In this document: in pieces, positions 1 through 8,363 of the stretch
Numbering within the stretch: the first letter of the stretch is position 1
Layout of the letters: every line of letters starts with the position of its first letter
Origin: Sherwoodlollariibacterium sp049275655
GTDB lineage: Bacteria; Omnitrophota; Gorgyraeia; Gygaellales; Profunditerraquicolaceae
Assembly: GCA_049275655.1 (NCBI GenBank)
Contig: JBASUY010000027.1
Location: 1 to 30,804, forward strand
DNA length: 30,804 nt
Reading direction: 5' to 3'
The notes under the pieces: model-generated
What the model saw: the letters and a program-made list of their open reading frames with translations, nothing else
Told to the model about the DNA's origin: nothing
The model's database searches: none
Translations under genes and position numbers: made by a program

Positions 1-723
1 CTCATCGGATATATAAACTTCATGCCGGGTAATTACATGCTCGTGCACCTGTATCCGTGCTTTCTTAGCTATCTCCATAACAGAATCGCGCGTAATCCCC
101 CTTAATGTCCCCATACACTGAGGAGGGGTATAAAGATGCTTATTTTTAACTATAAAAATATTATCTCCCGTACACTCTGCGACAAACCCCAAAGAATCAA
201 GCATTATCGCTTCATCGCACCCAAAGTTAGCTGCTTCAATCTTAGCCAAAATATTATTCAGGTAATTTAAAGATTTAATCTGCGGATTTAGTGCCTCCGG
301 GACATTTCTAACCGTAGGGACTGTTACTATTCTTAATCCCTCCTTGTAAAACTCCTTAGGATAAAGCGAAATCTTATCTGCAATAATAATAATAGTCCCT
401 TTTCCCTTGCACTTACGCGGATCAAGGCCTAAATCCCCTTCCCCCCTTGTTACTACTAAACGTATATAAGCGTCATTTAACTTATTCTCCTTTAAGGTAG
501 AGACGACTGCCTTAATTATCTGCTCTTTACTCAACGGCACTTCCAACATAATGCTCTTAGCTGACTCAAAAAGCCTGTCTATATGCTCCTTTAATTTAAA
601 TACTAAACGGTTATAAGAACGAATCCCCTCAAAAACTCCGTCTCCATATAAAAGCCCGTGGTCAAAAACAGATATCTTCGCCTCTTCTTTTTTATAGAAT
701 TTACCGTTAATATAGATTTTCAT
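1..723 (-). CDS. ilvE: Branched-chain-amino-acid aminotransferase-like PLP enzyme, 3' end cut by window
   Basis: The first 241 codons of a fold-type IV PLP aminotransferase, open to the left edge. The N-terminus (MKIYINGKFYKKEEA, then VFDHGLLYGDGVFEGIRSY) is the typical start of IlvE, D-amino-acid aminotransferase and aminodeoxychorismate lyase. The PLP lysine is probably K150 in PQIKSLNYL. IlvE interconverts branched-chain amino acids and their 2-keto acids with glutamate/2-oxoglutarate. The FEGIR and KSLNYL forms favour IlvE over D-amino-acid aminotransferase, but the missing C-terminus leaves this open. The start is fixed by AAGGAGG at 730-736, six bases before the ATG. It lies 42 bp behind lolD on the same strand with no terminator seen, so it is probably the last known gene of the lysS-lol operon. 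Confidence 0.85.
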   Translation of the reverse strand, partial: MKIYINGKFYKKEEAKISVFDHGLLYGDGVFEGIRSYNRLVFKLKEHIDRLFESAKSIMLEVPLSKEQIIKAVVSTLKENKLNDAYIRLVVTRGEGDLGLDPRKCKGKGTIIIIADKISLYPKEFYKEGLRIVTVPTVRNVPEALNPQIKSLNYLNNILAKIEAANFGCDEAIMLDSLGFVAECTGDNIFIVKNKHLYTPPQCMGTLRGITRDSVMEIAKKARIQVHEHVITRHEVYISDE

Positions 724-765
724 CAAGCCCCTCCTTAAAAAATATAACCATGACTCTTTTTCCCA

Positions 766-1431
766 TTAACTTAACAATCCATCCTTAAGATAGTAAATCT
801 TATCTGCTTGTTTAGCTAACTCCATATTATGGGTGACCAAAACTACCGCCATCTTATTCTGCATATTGATTTTTTTAATAAGAGCAATGATCTCTGCCCC
901 GGAAATCGAATCAAGGTTTCCCGTAGGCTCGTCGCATAATAATAACTGTGGGTTATTTATCAAGCTACGAACTACTGCCGCCCTCTGCTTCTCTCCTCCT
1001 GAAAGTTGTGGCGGATGATACCCTGCCCGCTTACCTAAGCCTACCTGAACCAATAACTCCATAGCCTTATCCTTTACCTTGTTGAAGCGCTCTTTCTTAA
1101 TAATGCCCGGTAATAAAACATTCTCCAATACAGTCAATTCTGGCAAAAGATAATAAAACTGAAATACAAAGCCGATGTTCTTGTTCCTCTTCTCAGAGAG
1201 GCCTTCGTCACTTAAGGTATAAATCTCTTCGCCTTGGAATATAACCTTGCCCGAAGAGGGGGTATCTAATCCTCCTAATATATTAAGCAGGGTGGATTTT
1301 CCTGCTCCGGAGGGCCCGGCAATAACAACAAATTCACTCTCTTTTACCTTTAAATCAACTCCCCTTAAGACCAAGAGAGGCTTTTTAGTATTCCCGTATG
1401 ATTTATGTATATTCCTCGCCTCAAGAAGCAT
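766..1431 (-). CDS. lolD: Lipoprotein-releasing ABC transporter ATPase
   Basis: ATP-binding subunit of a LolCDE/MacB-class transporter, which powers release of lipoproteins from the inner membrane for delivery to the outer membrane. Walker A is GPSGAGKST, the ABC signature is LSGGEKQR, Walker B is LLLCDEPTGNLD and the switch histidine is in VTHN. The protein is 221 residues from the ATG at 1431, close to the usual 225-235. I chose this ATG because the family begins at this point (MLLEARNIHKSYG) and because it lies just after the permease stop codon. An in-frame start at 1461 would add ten residues inside the permease gene. The TAG stop of the permease (1439-1441) is followed by GAGTTT and this ATG, so translation is probably coupled. 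The closely related MacB and FtsE families cannot be excluded, but the partner permease is LolC/E-type. Confidence 0.9.
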   Translation of the reverse strand: MLLEARNIHKSYGNTKKPLLVLRGVDLKVKESEFVVIAGPSGAGKSTLLNILGGLDTPSSGKVIFQGEEIYTLSDEGLSEKRNKNIGFVFQFYYLLPELTVLENVLLPGIIKKERFNKVKDKAMELLVQVGLGKRAGYHPPQLSGGEKQRAAVVRSLINNPQLLLCDEPTGNLDSISGAEIIALIKKINMQNKMAVVLVTHNMELAKQADKIYYLKDGLLS

Positions 1432-1438
1432 AAACTCT

Positions 1439-2629
1439 CTATTCGTAGCGCAAGGCTTCAACCGGCTTTAAGCCCGCGGCTTTTGCGGCAGGATATATAG
1501 TAGAAATTAATACTATCCCCATCGCAACTATTGCAATTAAAATAATATCCGGCCACAACTCTATGGCTACCGGCAAACGCTCAAGATAATATATATCTTG
1601 CGGCAACTTAATAAACTGGTATTTTTTAAGCAAGAAACAAAGAGTCCCTCCCCCTACAAACCCTAAGAATACACCCATCACCCCTATAAATAACCCCTGC
1701 AAGGTAAACATCAACCTTATCCTTCTAGACGACAAACCTAAAGCTTTTAATACCCCGACATCCTTGGTCTTATCAACCACCATAACTATTAAAGTACTTA
1801 TAATATTAAAAGAAGCAACGAGTATAATTAAGGCTAAAATTATAAACATAACAAGTTTCTCTAACTTTAACGCTGCAAAAAAATTCTGGTTTGCCTCTTG
1901 CCATGTCTTAAGGGTATAATTAAACCCTAAAATCCTGCCTAACTCTTCTTTTACTTGCCCGGCTAAATCCGGGTCCTTTAGCTTAATAGATAAAAAACTG
2001 ATCTTATCAGGCAGTTCAAATATCTCCTGAGCGCCCTTTAAATCCGTAAAGACAAGATTCAGGTCATAGTCATACATACCTGAACTAAAAACACCGGATA
2101 CTTTTAAAATATGCTTCTTGCCTAAGGGAGAATAAAGAGTAACCTTTGAGCCTAATGTAAGCCCTAAATAAGCTGCTAACTCTTTACCTATAATTATCCC
2201 ATCTTGGGATAAATTGCCTAACGTGCCTAAAAGAAGGTACTTGCTAATCTTGGTTACCCGCGCCTCCTTACCCGGGTCTATCCCTTTTAAGCCTACGGCA
2301 AAATACCTGTCAGCCTCCTTTAATAAAACTTGGCCCTGTAAAACAGGGCTTATTGCCTCTACGTTTTTGTTTAAGGCAATTTTAGAAGTTAAAGCAAGGT
2401 ATTGAGAATTATCTATTGGCTCAAAACCGGTTAAGGTAATATGCGCTTGGTTACCGACAATCTTTTCATGTAACTCCTTATCAAAGCCCGTCATGACCGC
2501 AAGGACAACTATCAAAGCCATGACTCCGATTGCTATCCCTGCAACGGATATTAAACTGATAAGAGATATAAACTTTTCTTTTCTGCGGCTTATAAGGTAT
2601 CTTAAGCTTAATAAGAGCTCTGTCTTCAT
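1439..2629 (-). CDS. lolC: Lipoprotein-releasing ABC transporter permease (LolC/LolE family)
   Basis: Inner-membrane permease of 396 residues with the LolC/E/MacB architecture. TM1 is near residues 22-50 (SLISVAGIAIGVMALIVVLA), a periplasmic domain covers about 50-255, and three C-terminal TM segments follow (about 258-290, 305-335 and 355-380). The first residues, LRYLISRRKEKFISLISLIS, are typical of LolC and LolE. It would extract outer-membrane-bound lipoproteins together with the LolD ATPase encoded next. Only one permease gene is present, so the complex may use two copies of the same subunit, as in LolF-type systems; a second permease elsewhere is possible. A single base separates the lysS stop codon from this ATG, which suggests translational coupling. 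Confidence 0.88.
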   Translation of the reverse strand: MKTELLLSLRYLISRRKEKFISLISLISVAGIAIGVMALIVVLAVMTGFDKELHEKIVGNQAHITLTGFEPIDNSQYLALTSKIALNKNVEAISPVLQGQVLLKEADRYFAVGLKGIDPGKEARVTKISKYLLLGTLGNLSQDGIIIGKELAAYLGLTLGSKVTLYSPLGKKHILKVSGVFSSGMYDYDLNLVFTDLKGAQEIFELPDKISFLSIKLKDPDLAGQVKEELGRILGFNYTLKTWQEANQNFFAALKLEKLVMFIILALIILVASFNIISTLIVMVVDKTKDVGVLKALGLSSRRIRLMFTLQGLFIGVMGVFLGFVGGGTLCFLLKKYQFIKLPQDIYYLERLPVAIELWPDIILIAIVAMGIVLISTIYPAAKAAGLKPVEALRYE

Positions 2630-2630
2630 C

Positions 2631-4076
2631 TTATTCTATCTGAGGCCGCAAAAGAGGAAAAAGAATTACTTCCCTTATTGAAGGCTGATCTGTCAATAAC
2701 ATAACTAACCTATCTATGCCTATGCCTAATCCTCCTGCGGGGGGCATCCCATGCTCAAGGGCTAAGCAATACTCTTCATCAATTTCTTTTTTTTCTTCAG
2801 GGACAAGCTCTTTTATCTCCTCTTTAAACCTCTTCCTCTGCTCATCCGGGTCATTTAACTCTGAATAGGCATTCCCAACCTCTAGCCCCGCAATATAAAG
2901 CTCAAACCTTTCAGAGATAAGCCGGTTATCCTCCCTTGCCTTAGCCAAAGGGCAGAGCGAAGTAAAATAATCCGTAACAAATACCGGGTTTAACCCTATC
3001 CCCTCCTCTAAAACATCCTCAATAATTTTAGCAATCTGCGTCCGGGAGAGCTTATTAACCTCCTTAGCAAACCCTTTTAACTTAATCTTGGCTAACATAG
3101 TTGAATCATCATCAGAAGGCAAAATACCAAACTTCTCGCGCACTAAATCAGCAAAAGAAATACTCTTCCAAGGAGAAGAAAAATCTATCTCTCTACCCTG
3201 ATAATCTATCTTTAATTTGCCGTGCAAAGTTAAAACTAAGTGGGTTATCAGGTTTTCGCTTAAACGCATCATACCTTCATAATCAGAATACGCCTGATAG
3301 ACCTCAAGCATAGTAAATTCCGGGTTATGCCTAGTTGAAACACCCTCATTACGAAAAGAGCGATTGATCTCATAAACCCTATCCATCCCAGCGACTAGAA
3401 GCTCTTTTAGGTAAAGCTCAGGGGCTATCCTTAAAAACAAATCCATACCATACTCATTATGAAAAGTCTTAAAAGGCCTACCGGCTGCGCCTCCGGCAAT
3501 ATAATGCATCATCGGAGTCTCTACCTCCACAAAACCTTTTTTATCAAGAAAACCCCTTAACTCCTTAATAAGCCTTGAACGGAAAGAAAAGACCTTCCTT
3601 ACCTCTTCATTAGATATAATATCAAGGTATCTTTGCCGGTAACGTAAATCCACATCCTTTAGCCCGTGCCATTTTTCCGGAAGCGGCCTTAATGCCTTAG
3701 CCAAAAGCAATAGTTTCTCTACCTTAACACTATACTCTTGGGTGTGCGTCTTAAAAAGCTCTCCATGGGCATAAATTATATCCGCTACGTCTAAGTTTTG
3801 ATAAATAAAAAACCCTTCTTCTCCGATAATATCAGCCTTAATATAAAGCTGAATCTTCCCCGTAGAATCTCTTAAATCCAAAAAGGCTGCTTTGCCATGG
3901 GCGCGCTTAGCAGTAATGCGGCCACAGAAACCCAACTTCTTGCCCTCATTAAAATCTTCAAGTGCCTCTACGATAAGTGCATGCTCAGGCACCCTAGCAG
4001 GATAAGGAGACAGCCCCTTGTTTAAAAACGCTTCTACCTTAAGCCTTCTTTGTTCTATTAATTCATTAAGCTCCAT
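2631..4076 (-). CDS. lysS: Lysyl-tRNA synthetase, class II
   Basis: Charges tRNA-Lys with lysine in the cytoplasm. The protein is 481 residues, slightly short of the usual 490-505. An N-terminal OB-fold anticodon-binding domain (about 50-140, GFCGRITAKRAHGKAAFLDLRD) is followed by the class II catalytic domain. Motif 2 is FRNEGVSTRHNPEFTMLEVY and motif 3 is GLGIGIDRLVMLLT near the C-terminus. The ATG at 4076 has no Shine-Dalgarno sequence. Instead a perfect -35/-10 pair lies immediately upstream and should give a transcript that starts about three bases before the ATG. The gene heads the lolC-lolD-ilvE unit. Linkage of an essential translation gene to lipoprotein export may reflect constitutive expression more than shared function. 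Confidence 0.97.
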   Translation of the reverse strand: MELNELIEQRRLKVEAFLNKGLSPYPARVPEHALIVEALEDFNEGKKLGFCGRITAKRAHGKAAFLDLRDSTGKIQLYIKADIIGEEGFFIYQNLDVADIIYAHGELFKTHTQEYSVKVEKLLLLAKALRPLPEKWHGLKDVDLRYRQRYLDIISNEEVRKVFSFRSRLIKELRGFLDKKGFVEVETPMMHYIAGGAAGRPFKTFHNEYGMDLFLRIAPELYLKELLVAGMDRVYEINRSFRNEGVSTRHNPEFTMLEVYQAYSDYEGMMRLSENLITHLVLTLHGKLKIDYQGREIDFSSPWKSISFADLVREKFGILPSDDDSTMLAKIKLKGFAKEVNKLSRTQIAKIIEDVLEEGIGLNPVFVTDYFTSLCPLAKAREDNRLISERFELYIAGLEVGNAYSELNDPDEQRKRFKEEIKELVPEEKKEIDEEYCLALEHGMPPAGGLGIGIDRLVMLLTDQPSIREVILFPLLRPQIE

Positions 4077-4085
4077 ATTTTTATA

Positions 4086-4114
4086 ATTATATAGTGGAAT
4101 TAAGGTTATGTCAA
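4086..4114 (-). promoter_or_regulatory. Perfect-consensus sigma-70 promoter of lysS, leaderless
   Basis: On the minus strand TTGACA (4109-4114), a 17-bp spacer and TATAAT (4086-4091) match the consensus at all twelve positions. Only nine bases separate the -10 hexamer from the lysS ATG. A start at the usual distance would therefore give a leader of about three bases and no ribosome-binding site. Confidence 0.85.
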
Positions 4115-4172
4115 AAAGAAAAAGAGAGGCGTCTTTGATAAAGCCCCAAAACCTCTATTGGCTCTAAGTTGG
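4115..4172 (-). terminator. Probable intrinsic terminator of the htpX unit
   Basis: On the minus strand AGAGG and CCTCT (the latter near 4125-4129) flank an imperfect stem with inner CTTT/AAAG pairing. They are followed by a T-rich run, CTTTTTCTTTTT, that ends in the lysS -35 hexamer. An alternative pairing (AGAGCC with GGCTTT) is possible. The stem is not clean, so confidence is moderate. Confidence 0.45.
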
Positions 4173-4209
4173 TTGCAGGCTAAAAAACTAAATTTCTTTA
4201 TATATTTAT

Positions 4210-5169
4210 CTATTCTCTATATTCACTAAGGCGTTTAATACGCTTAAGCATATTAGGATGTGTACTTAAAACCTCCATCACCCTATCCCCGAAACTTAAA
4301 CTAATCTTTCTACCCCTAAGCATCATCAACTCACCTTGGTCAATAGTTCCGCTTTTATCTATATCTAACTGTGAAAGCTCCCTTATCTCTCCTTTAGCCT
4401 TAGAGGGGTCGTTCAAGAAAAAAGCCTTTAATCCTTCGGATTCTTTCAACTCCTCATTACTCATACGCGCAGAGCCATAAACAAGCTTATAAAGGCTTGA
4501 GGCTAAGGCAGACGGTTTATTCCCCATGGCAATAGAACCTTGATCAGCAAAATACTCTCTTATGCGCGAAGCATATAAAACAAGAAGGTTAGTTATAAAA
4601 TAAAAAGCAAAGGCGGCAAACCCGATTAAAACTGTATTTCCACGGCTCTCCCTTCTTCTGCCGAAAAATAAAAACTGCCATGCAATCCTATACATTATCA
4701 TCGGAATAACAGAGAGTAACGTGATAGTAAGCACATCCCGATTTTTAATATGCGCCAATTCATGGCCTAAGACCGCCTTTAATTCATCGTCTCCTAAAAG
4801 GTTAAGTATCCCCTGCGTAACACACACCCTGCCATCTTTGATACTCCTACCAAAAGCAAAGGCATTGGGTATAGATATCTGGGCTATACCTATCTTAGGG
4901 ATGGGGATATTAGCCCTCCTGCTTAGGCTTTCTACTATCTGAAAGAGGCGCGGGTTATCCTGCCTCTTTATATATCTTACGCGCATACTCCATTCAACTA
5001 TCTTAGGCCCAAGCATATATTGGGCAAAGAGCATTAAAAAAGATAGGATAAGATAAAAGTAGAAACCTGAAATCTGCATAAACTGTGTCCCTAAAATAAC
5101 AAGCAAAGCATAGATAAAACCAAAGAGGATTGTTACCAAGAACCACATCCTTAAGTGAAGTGACCACAT
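4210..5169 (-). CDS. htpX: HtpX-like M48 membrane metalloprotease with an EF-hand loop
   Basis: Zinc protease of the inner membrane, expected to degrade misfolded membrane proteins. It has two N-terminal TM segments (about 7-28 and 36-55), the zinc motif HELAH at 136-140, two further hydrophobic segments (about 146-168 and 178-200) and the third zinc ligand E205 in REYFADQGS. Length (319) is a little above the usual 280-300. The extra length is a canonical 12-residue EF-hand loop at D269-E280 (DIDKSGTIDQGE), between the protease body and the C-terminal HPNMLKRIKRL segment, which suggests a calcium-responsive version. The start has an AAGGAAGG-type ribosome site. It follows the DsbD-like gene by 34 bp and probably shares its transcript. 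Confidence 0.92.
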   Translation of the reverse strand: MWSLHLRMWFLVTILFGFIYALLVILGTQFMQISGFYFYLILSFLMLFAQYMLGPKIVEWSMRVRYIKRQDNPRLFQIVESLSRRANIPIPKIGIAQISIPNAFAFGRSIKDGRVCVTQGILNLLGDDELKAVLGHELAHIKNRDVLTITLLSVIPMIMYRIAWQFLFFGRRRESRGNTVLIGFAAFAFYFITNLLVLYASRIREYFADQGSIAMGNKPSALASSLYKLVYGSARMSNEELKESEGLKAFFLNDPSKAKGEIRELSQLDIDKSGTIDQGELMMLRGRKISLSFGDRVMEVLSTHPNMLKRIKRLSEYRE

Positions 5170-5203
5170 ATTAAAACACCTTCCTTTCTAAATTTTTTTT
5201 AAG

Positions 5204-6379
5204 TTACCCCCTCCAAATCAAAAGAGCGCCTAAAGAAAAGAAAAAAATAGCCATAAGCGCCTTTATTAAAGGCAAGCGCTTCTTTAAGAGCAAAGAAAAT
5301 GTATTTGAAGATACGCCAAATAAAGCCATGGCAAAGATTGCCAAGAGAGGAAGAATAAACATAATATTATAAACTATCAAGTATAAGAATGCCTGAAGTT
5401 TTAACGGCGTAGTCTTTAAGACATACGCTATAGTAGGCAGGTAAAGCTGCCCGGTGCATACTGCCTCAAGAAGCGAGACTAAAAAACCTGTTAGCAAAGC
5501 GCTTAAGAGTAAACGAAATAAAGAGGGCTTGGCTAAAAGCCGGCTATCTTGAGTAGATTTACGGTAATGCAACCCAATAATTGAGTGTATCCTCTTTTTT
5601 ATAGCATTAGGCAGTTGCAATATCAATCCCTCTGTATCCTCCGTCGCCTTAAACTTAAAGATATCATAGACCGTAAAAACCCCTAGCAAGATGCTTAAAG
5701 CCCCTACCCCGATATTAAACGCTTTAGAAAAAAACCAAAAAGCCTTCAAGCGGTAAAGAAAATTAAAAACCCCTAACCCAATAAAAGTATAGGTAACAAA
5801 GACCGCCCCTATAAACCCAAACCCTATCATCAGAAGCTCCCTCTTCCTATACCCCTGAAGGGCAAGGTAAGAGACAAAAAATACTATAACTGTAAAAGCA
5901 CACGGATTTATCCCGTCAGCTAACCCGGAACCAATAATAACCAGGGGCTTAAAAGTCTTAAAGTGCTCAACTAAATCTACTATTGTACTATTTACCCTAT
6001 CCTCTGAGCTTAAAAAACTCCCCTCTATATAAATCGGCAGCATACTCTTAAGGTCTGAGCTCCCATTTAAAAAACTACCTCCGATAAAAAAAACAGGAAG
6101 AGCCAACTCTATACTAGACTTGTATTTTTCCCTAAGCCCCAATAAAAACTTATAATTCTTTACATCCGTAATATCAAGGTATTCAAAACTCGCCTTCCCT
6201 TTATATTCCTTTTCAATAGCAGGCATAATACTCTTTTTTATCTCAGAGCACCTGCTACACAAAGGCGATTGAAAGATATAAACCTTCAAGATATCCTTCT
6301 TCTCTCTTGCAAAAAGCAAAGAAAAAGACAAAAAAATAATAAAGGCTAAAATAAGACAAATTCTTTTCTTCTTAAGCAT
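5204..6379 (-). CDS. Thioredoxin-like domain fused to DsbD/CcdA-type electron-transfer membrane domain
   Basis: A 391-residue membrane protein. It has a signal or anchor segment (about 7-24) and a thioredoxin-like domain with CSRC (C41, C44) and a cis-proline-like LALPVFFIGG near 91-100. A multi-TM domain follows from about 145, beginning GLADGINPCAFTVIVFF. The two membrane cysteines expected of DsbD/CcdA proteins are C159 (NPCAF) and C307 (AVCTGQLYLP). Such proteins carry electrons from cytoplasmic thioredoxin across the membrane, so this one could keep periplasmic or outer thiols reduced. The domain order (thioredoxin first) differs from E. coli DsbD, where the C-terminal domain is the thioredoxin. 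It is divergent from the polyprenyl synthase gene and precedes htpX. The exact substrate cannot be told from sequence. Confidence 0.8.
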   Translation of the reverse strand: MLKKKRICLILAFIIFLSFSLLFAREKKDILKVYIFQSPLCSRCSEIKKSIMPAIEKEYKGKASFEYLDITDVKNYKFLLGLREKYKSSIELALPVFFIGGSFLNGSSDLKSMLPIYIEGSFLSSEDRVNSTIVDLVEHFKTFKPLVIIGSGLADGINPCAFTVIVFFVSYLALQGYRKRELLMIGFGFIGAVFVTYTFIGLGVFNFLYRLKAFWFFSKAFNIGVGALSILLGVFTVYDIFKFKATEDTEGLILQLPNAIKKRIHSIIGLHYRKSTQDSRLLAKPSLFRLLLSALLTGFLVSLLEAVCTGQLYLPTIAYVLKTTPLKLQAFLYLIVYNIMFILPLLAIFAMALFGVSSNTFSLLLKKRLPLIKALMAIFFFSLGALLIWRG

Positions 6380-6385
6380 AAGATT

Positions 6386-6414
6386 AATTTATCATCTAAA
6401 GTAAATAAGCGCAA
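6386..6414 (-). promoter_or_regulatory. Candidate promoter of the DsbD-like/htpX unit
   Basis: In the 88-bp gap between divergent genes, TTGCGC (6409-6414), a 17-bp spacer and TAAATT (6386-6391) lie six bases before the ATG. Matches are only 3/6 and 4/6. The same gap must also carry the plus-strand promoter; TTGCAT-N17-TAGCAT just before 6468 is a weak candidate. Neither flanking gene has a clear ribosome site, so both may be leaderless. Confidence 0.3.
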
Positions 6415-6467
6415 GATTATTTATCATATAATTTGCATTGCCATAATTAATATGTTAGCATAATTCT

Positions 6468-7508
6468 ATGTATTTAAGAATAAAAAAACGCATAGAAGAA
6501 GAGATCATTAATTACACCCGTAATTTAGGCACCCTCTACGGCTTTAAAAAGCTATCCCCCCTCTTATCCTCCAGTATAAAAGAATTTATTTTACGCAAAG
6601 GAAAAAGGGTTAGGCCCATACTCTTCTGTATAGGATATTTAGGTTTTGCTAAAAAAATTCCTTACGCCCTTTACAGAAGCGCAATATCTTTAGAATTGCT
6701 GCATGATTTCCTCCTTATCCATGACGATATTATTGATAAATCGCAAATGCGCAGAGGCAAGCTATCTATGCATACAAGATACAACCGCTTACTTAAAGAG
6801 AGAAAAGAGATTAAATTCTGTGGGGAAGACCTTGCCATGTTAACGGGAGATATCTTCTATGCAATGGCAATAGATACCTTCCTCGCTATAAAAGAGGGCA
6901 GAAAACAAAAAGAAGAGGCATTAAAAAAACTTATCTTAACAACTTTATACACCGGAAGCGGAGAGTTCATAGAGCTTTTATTGACAGCCAAACCAATAGA
7001 AAAAGCCTCAAAGAAAGAGATTTACAAAGTATATGACTATAAAACAGCTAACTACACCTTTGCTTCCCCTCTTACCATAGGCGCTACCTTGGCTAAAGCT
7101 AAAAAAAACCAAATAAATAAGCTCTTTGCTTACGGGATGAACTTAGGCAGGGCATTTCAGATTAAAGATGATATAATCGGCATCTTCGGTGAAACTTCTG
7201 CTATTGGTAAATCTAATCTTTCCGACCTATCTGAAGCTAAAAAAACAATACTAATATGGCACGCCTATAAGCATGCCTCAACAAAAGATAAAGGTAATAT
7301 ACGGCGTATATTCAAAAAAGACTCGATAACAAAAAAAGAATTAATCCTTATGCGCAAAATACTCTTAAAATACAAAAGCCTTGAATACGCAAAAAACCAA
7401 ATACAAATACTAAAATACAAATCAGAAAAATTACTTAACAAGATTAAGATAAAACCTAAATACCGCAATACCTTGCATAAGTTTTCAGAAGATATACTTA
7501 AGGTTTAA
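6468..7508 (+). CDS. Polyprenyl (farnesyl/geranylgeranyl-type) diphosphate synthase
   Basis: All-alpha prenyl transferase of 346 residues that extends allylic diphosphates with isopentenyl diphosphate. The substrate-binding signatures are GKRVRP (about 45-50), the first aspartate motif HDDIID at 85-90 and the second, QIKDDIIG, near residue 225. The second motif ends in Gly rather than Asp, as in several GGPP synthases. Product chain length cannot be read reliably. The ATG at 6468 lacks a Shine-Dalgarno sequence. One base separates its stop from ispH, so the pair forms an isoprenoid operon: IspH supplies IPP/DMAPP and this enzyme condenses them, probably for undecaprenyl or quinone precursors. 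Confidence 0.88.
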   Translation: MYLRIKKRIEEEIINYTRNLGTLYGFKKLSPLLSSSIKEFILRKGKRVRPILFCIGYLGFAKKIPYALYRSAISLELLHDFLLIHDDIIDKSQMRRGKLSMHTRYNRLLKERKEIKFCGEDLAMLTGDIFYAMAIDTFLAIKEGRKQKEEALKKLILTTLYTGSGEFIELLLTAKPIEKASKKEIYKVYDYKTANYTFASPLTIGATLAKAKKNQINKLFAYGMNLGRAFQIKDDIIGIFGETSAIGKSNLSDLSEAKKTILIWHAYKHASTKDKGNIRRIFKKDSITKKELILMRKILLKYKSLEYAKNQIQILKYKSEKLLNKIKIKPKYRNTLHKFSEDILKV

Positions 7509-7509
7509 T

Positions 7510-8358
7510 ATGCGCATAAATATCGCAAAATCTGCCGGGTTTTGTTTCGGGGTAAAAAGAGCCCTTGATATCGCAATAAATACCGCCAAAAAGAATACTA
7601 ATGTGGTTATGTTGGGGGATATAGTCCATAACGAAGAGGTAACTTCTCAGCTATCCAGATACGGGATTAAAAAGATAAAAAACTTAGAATACTCTAAAGG
7701 AAAGATATTAATTATCCGTGCTCACGGAGAGCCTTTAAAGATATTTAAAACTGCAAGAAGAATGAAGTATAAAGTTATAGACGCTACCTGCCCAATGGTA
7801 AAAGAGATACATAAAATTGCCGTAAAGATGGAAAAAAAGGGCTACAGGATTATAGTAATCGGGGATAAAAAACATGATGAAGTGCTAGGGATAAGCGGCC
7901 AATTAAAAAAGAAGGCATTGGTTATTGAAAGCGCCTTAGGGCTACCCTTTAAAAAGATTAAAAAGATTAAAAAAGGATGCGTGGTTGTTCAATCCACACA
8001 AAAGATAAAAAATACTTTAGAAATTGTAAGCGTGCTTAAAAAACATATACCTGATTTAAAATTTTTTAACACTATCTGCAAACCTACGCGGATAAAGCAG
8101 GCAGAGATAGAAAATATGCCTAATCAGAATGACTGTATGATAATAATCGGGTCTAAAAAAAGCGCAAATACCAAAAGGCTTTATCAGATATCCAAAAGCC
8201 TAAATAAGAAAAGTTGGCAGGTAAACTCAAAAGAAGAGATAAATCCTTCTTGGTTTAGAAATGCCAAAAAAGTCGGGATAACTGCAGGGGCTTCTACCCC
8301 TAAAGAAACTATTAATGAAGTTGTAAAACAAATCTTATCGCTAAGTACCCACCCCTGA
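7510..8358 (+). CDS. ispH: 4-hydroxy-3-methylbut-2-enyl diphosphate reductase
   Basis: Last enzyme of the MEP pathway; an iron-sulfur protein that reduces HMBPP to IPP and DMAPP. The three cluster cysteines are C12 (FCFGV), C94 (DATCPMV) and C190 (NTIC). The active-site histidines are H40 (GDIVHN), H72 (RAHG) and H122 (KKHDEV), with E124 in the position of the catalytic glutamate. The C-terminal GSKKSANTKRL and GITAGASTP segments match the family. Length, 282, is normal for the shorter bacterial form. The region after C190 reads KPTRIKQ where DATQNRQ is common, a modest divergence. It is coupled to the upstream prenyl synthase. Its stop lies only five bases from the stop of the convergent gene. 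Confidence 0.95.
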   Translation: MRINIAKSAGFCFGVKRALDIAINTAKKNTNVVMLGDIVHNEEVTSQLSRYGIKKIKNLEYSKGKILIIRAHGEPLKIFKTARRMKYKVIDATCPMVKEIHKIAVKMEKKGYRIIVIGDKKHDEVLGISGQLKKKALVIESALGLPFKKIKKIKKGCVVVQSTQKIKNTLEIVSVLKKHIPDLKFFNTICKPTRIKQAEIENMPNQNDCMIIIGSKKSANTKRLYQISKSLNKKSWQVNSKEEINPSWFRNAKKVGITAGASTPKETINEVVKQILSLSTHP

Positions 8359-8363
8359 TAAAC

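Noticed and set aside
1432..1461. Earlier LolD start at 1461.
   Set aside because: The ten added residues lie inside the end of the permease gene and are not typical of the family; the ATG at 1431 fits the usual N-terminus.
4077..4209. T-box or lysine riboswitch before lysS.
   Set aside because: The promoter lies within 40 bases of the start codon, so no leader RNA exists to carry one; the upstream pairing fits a terminator for htpX.
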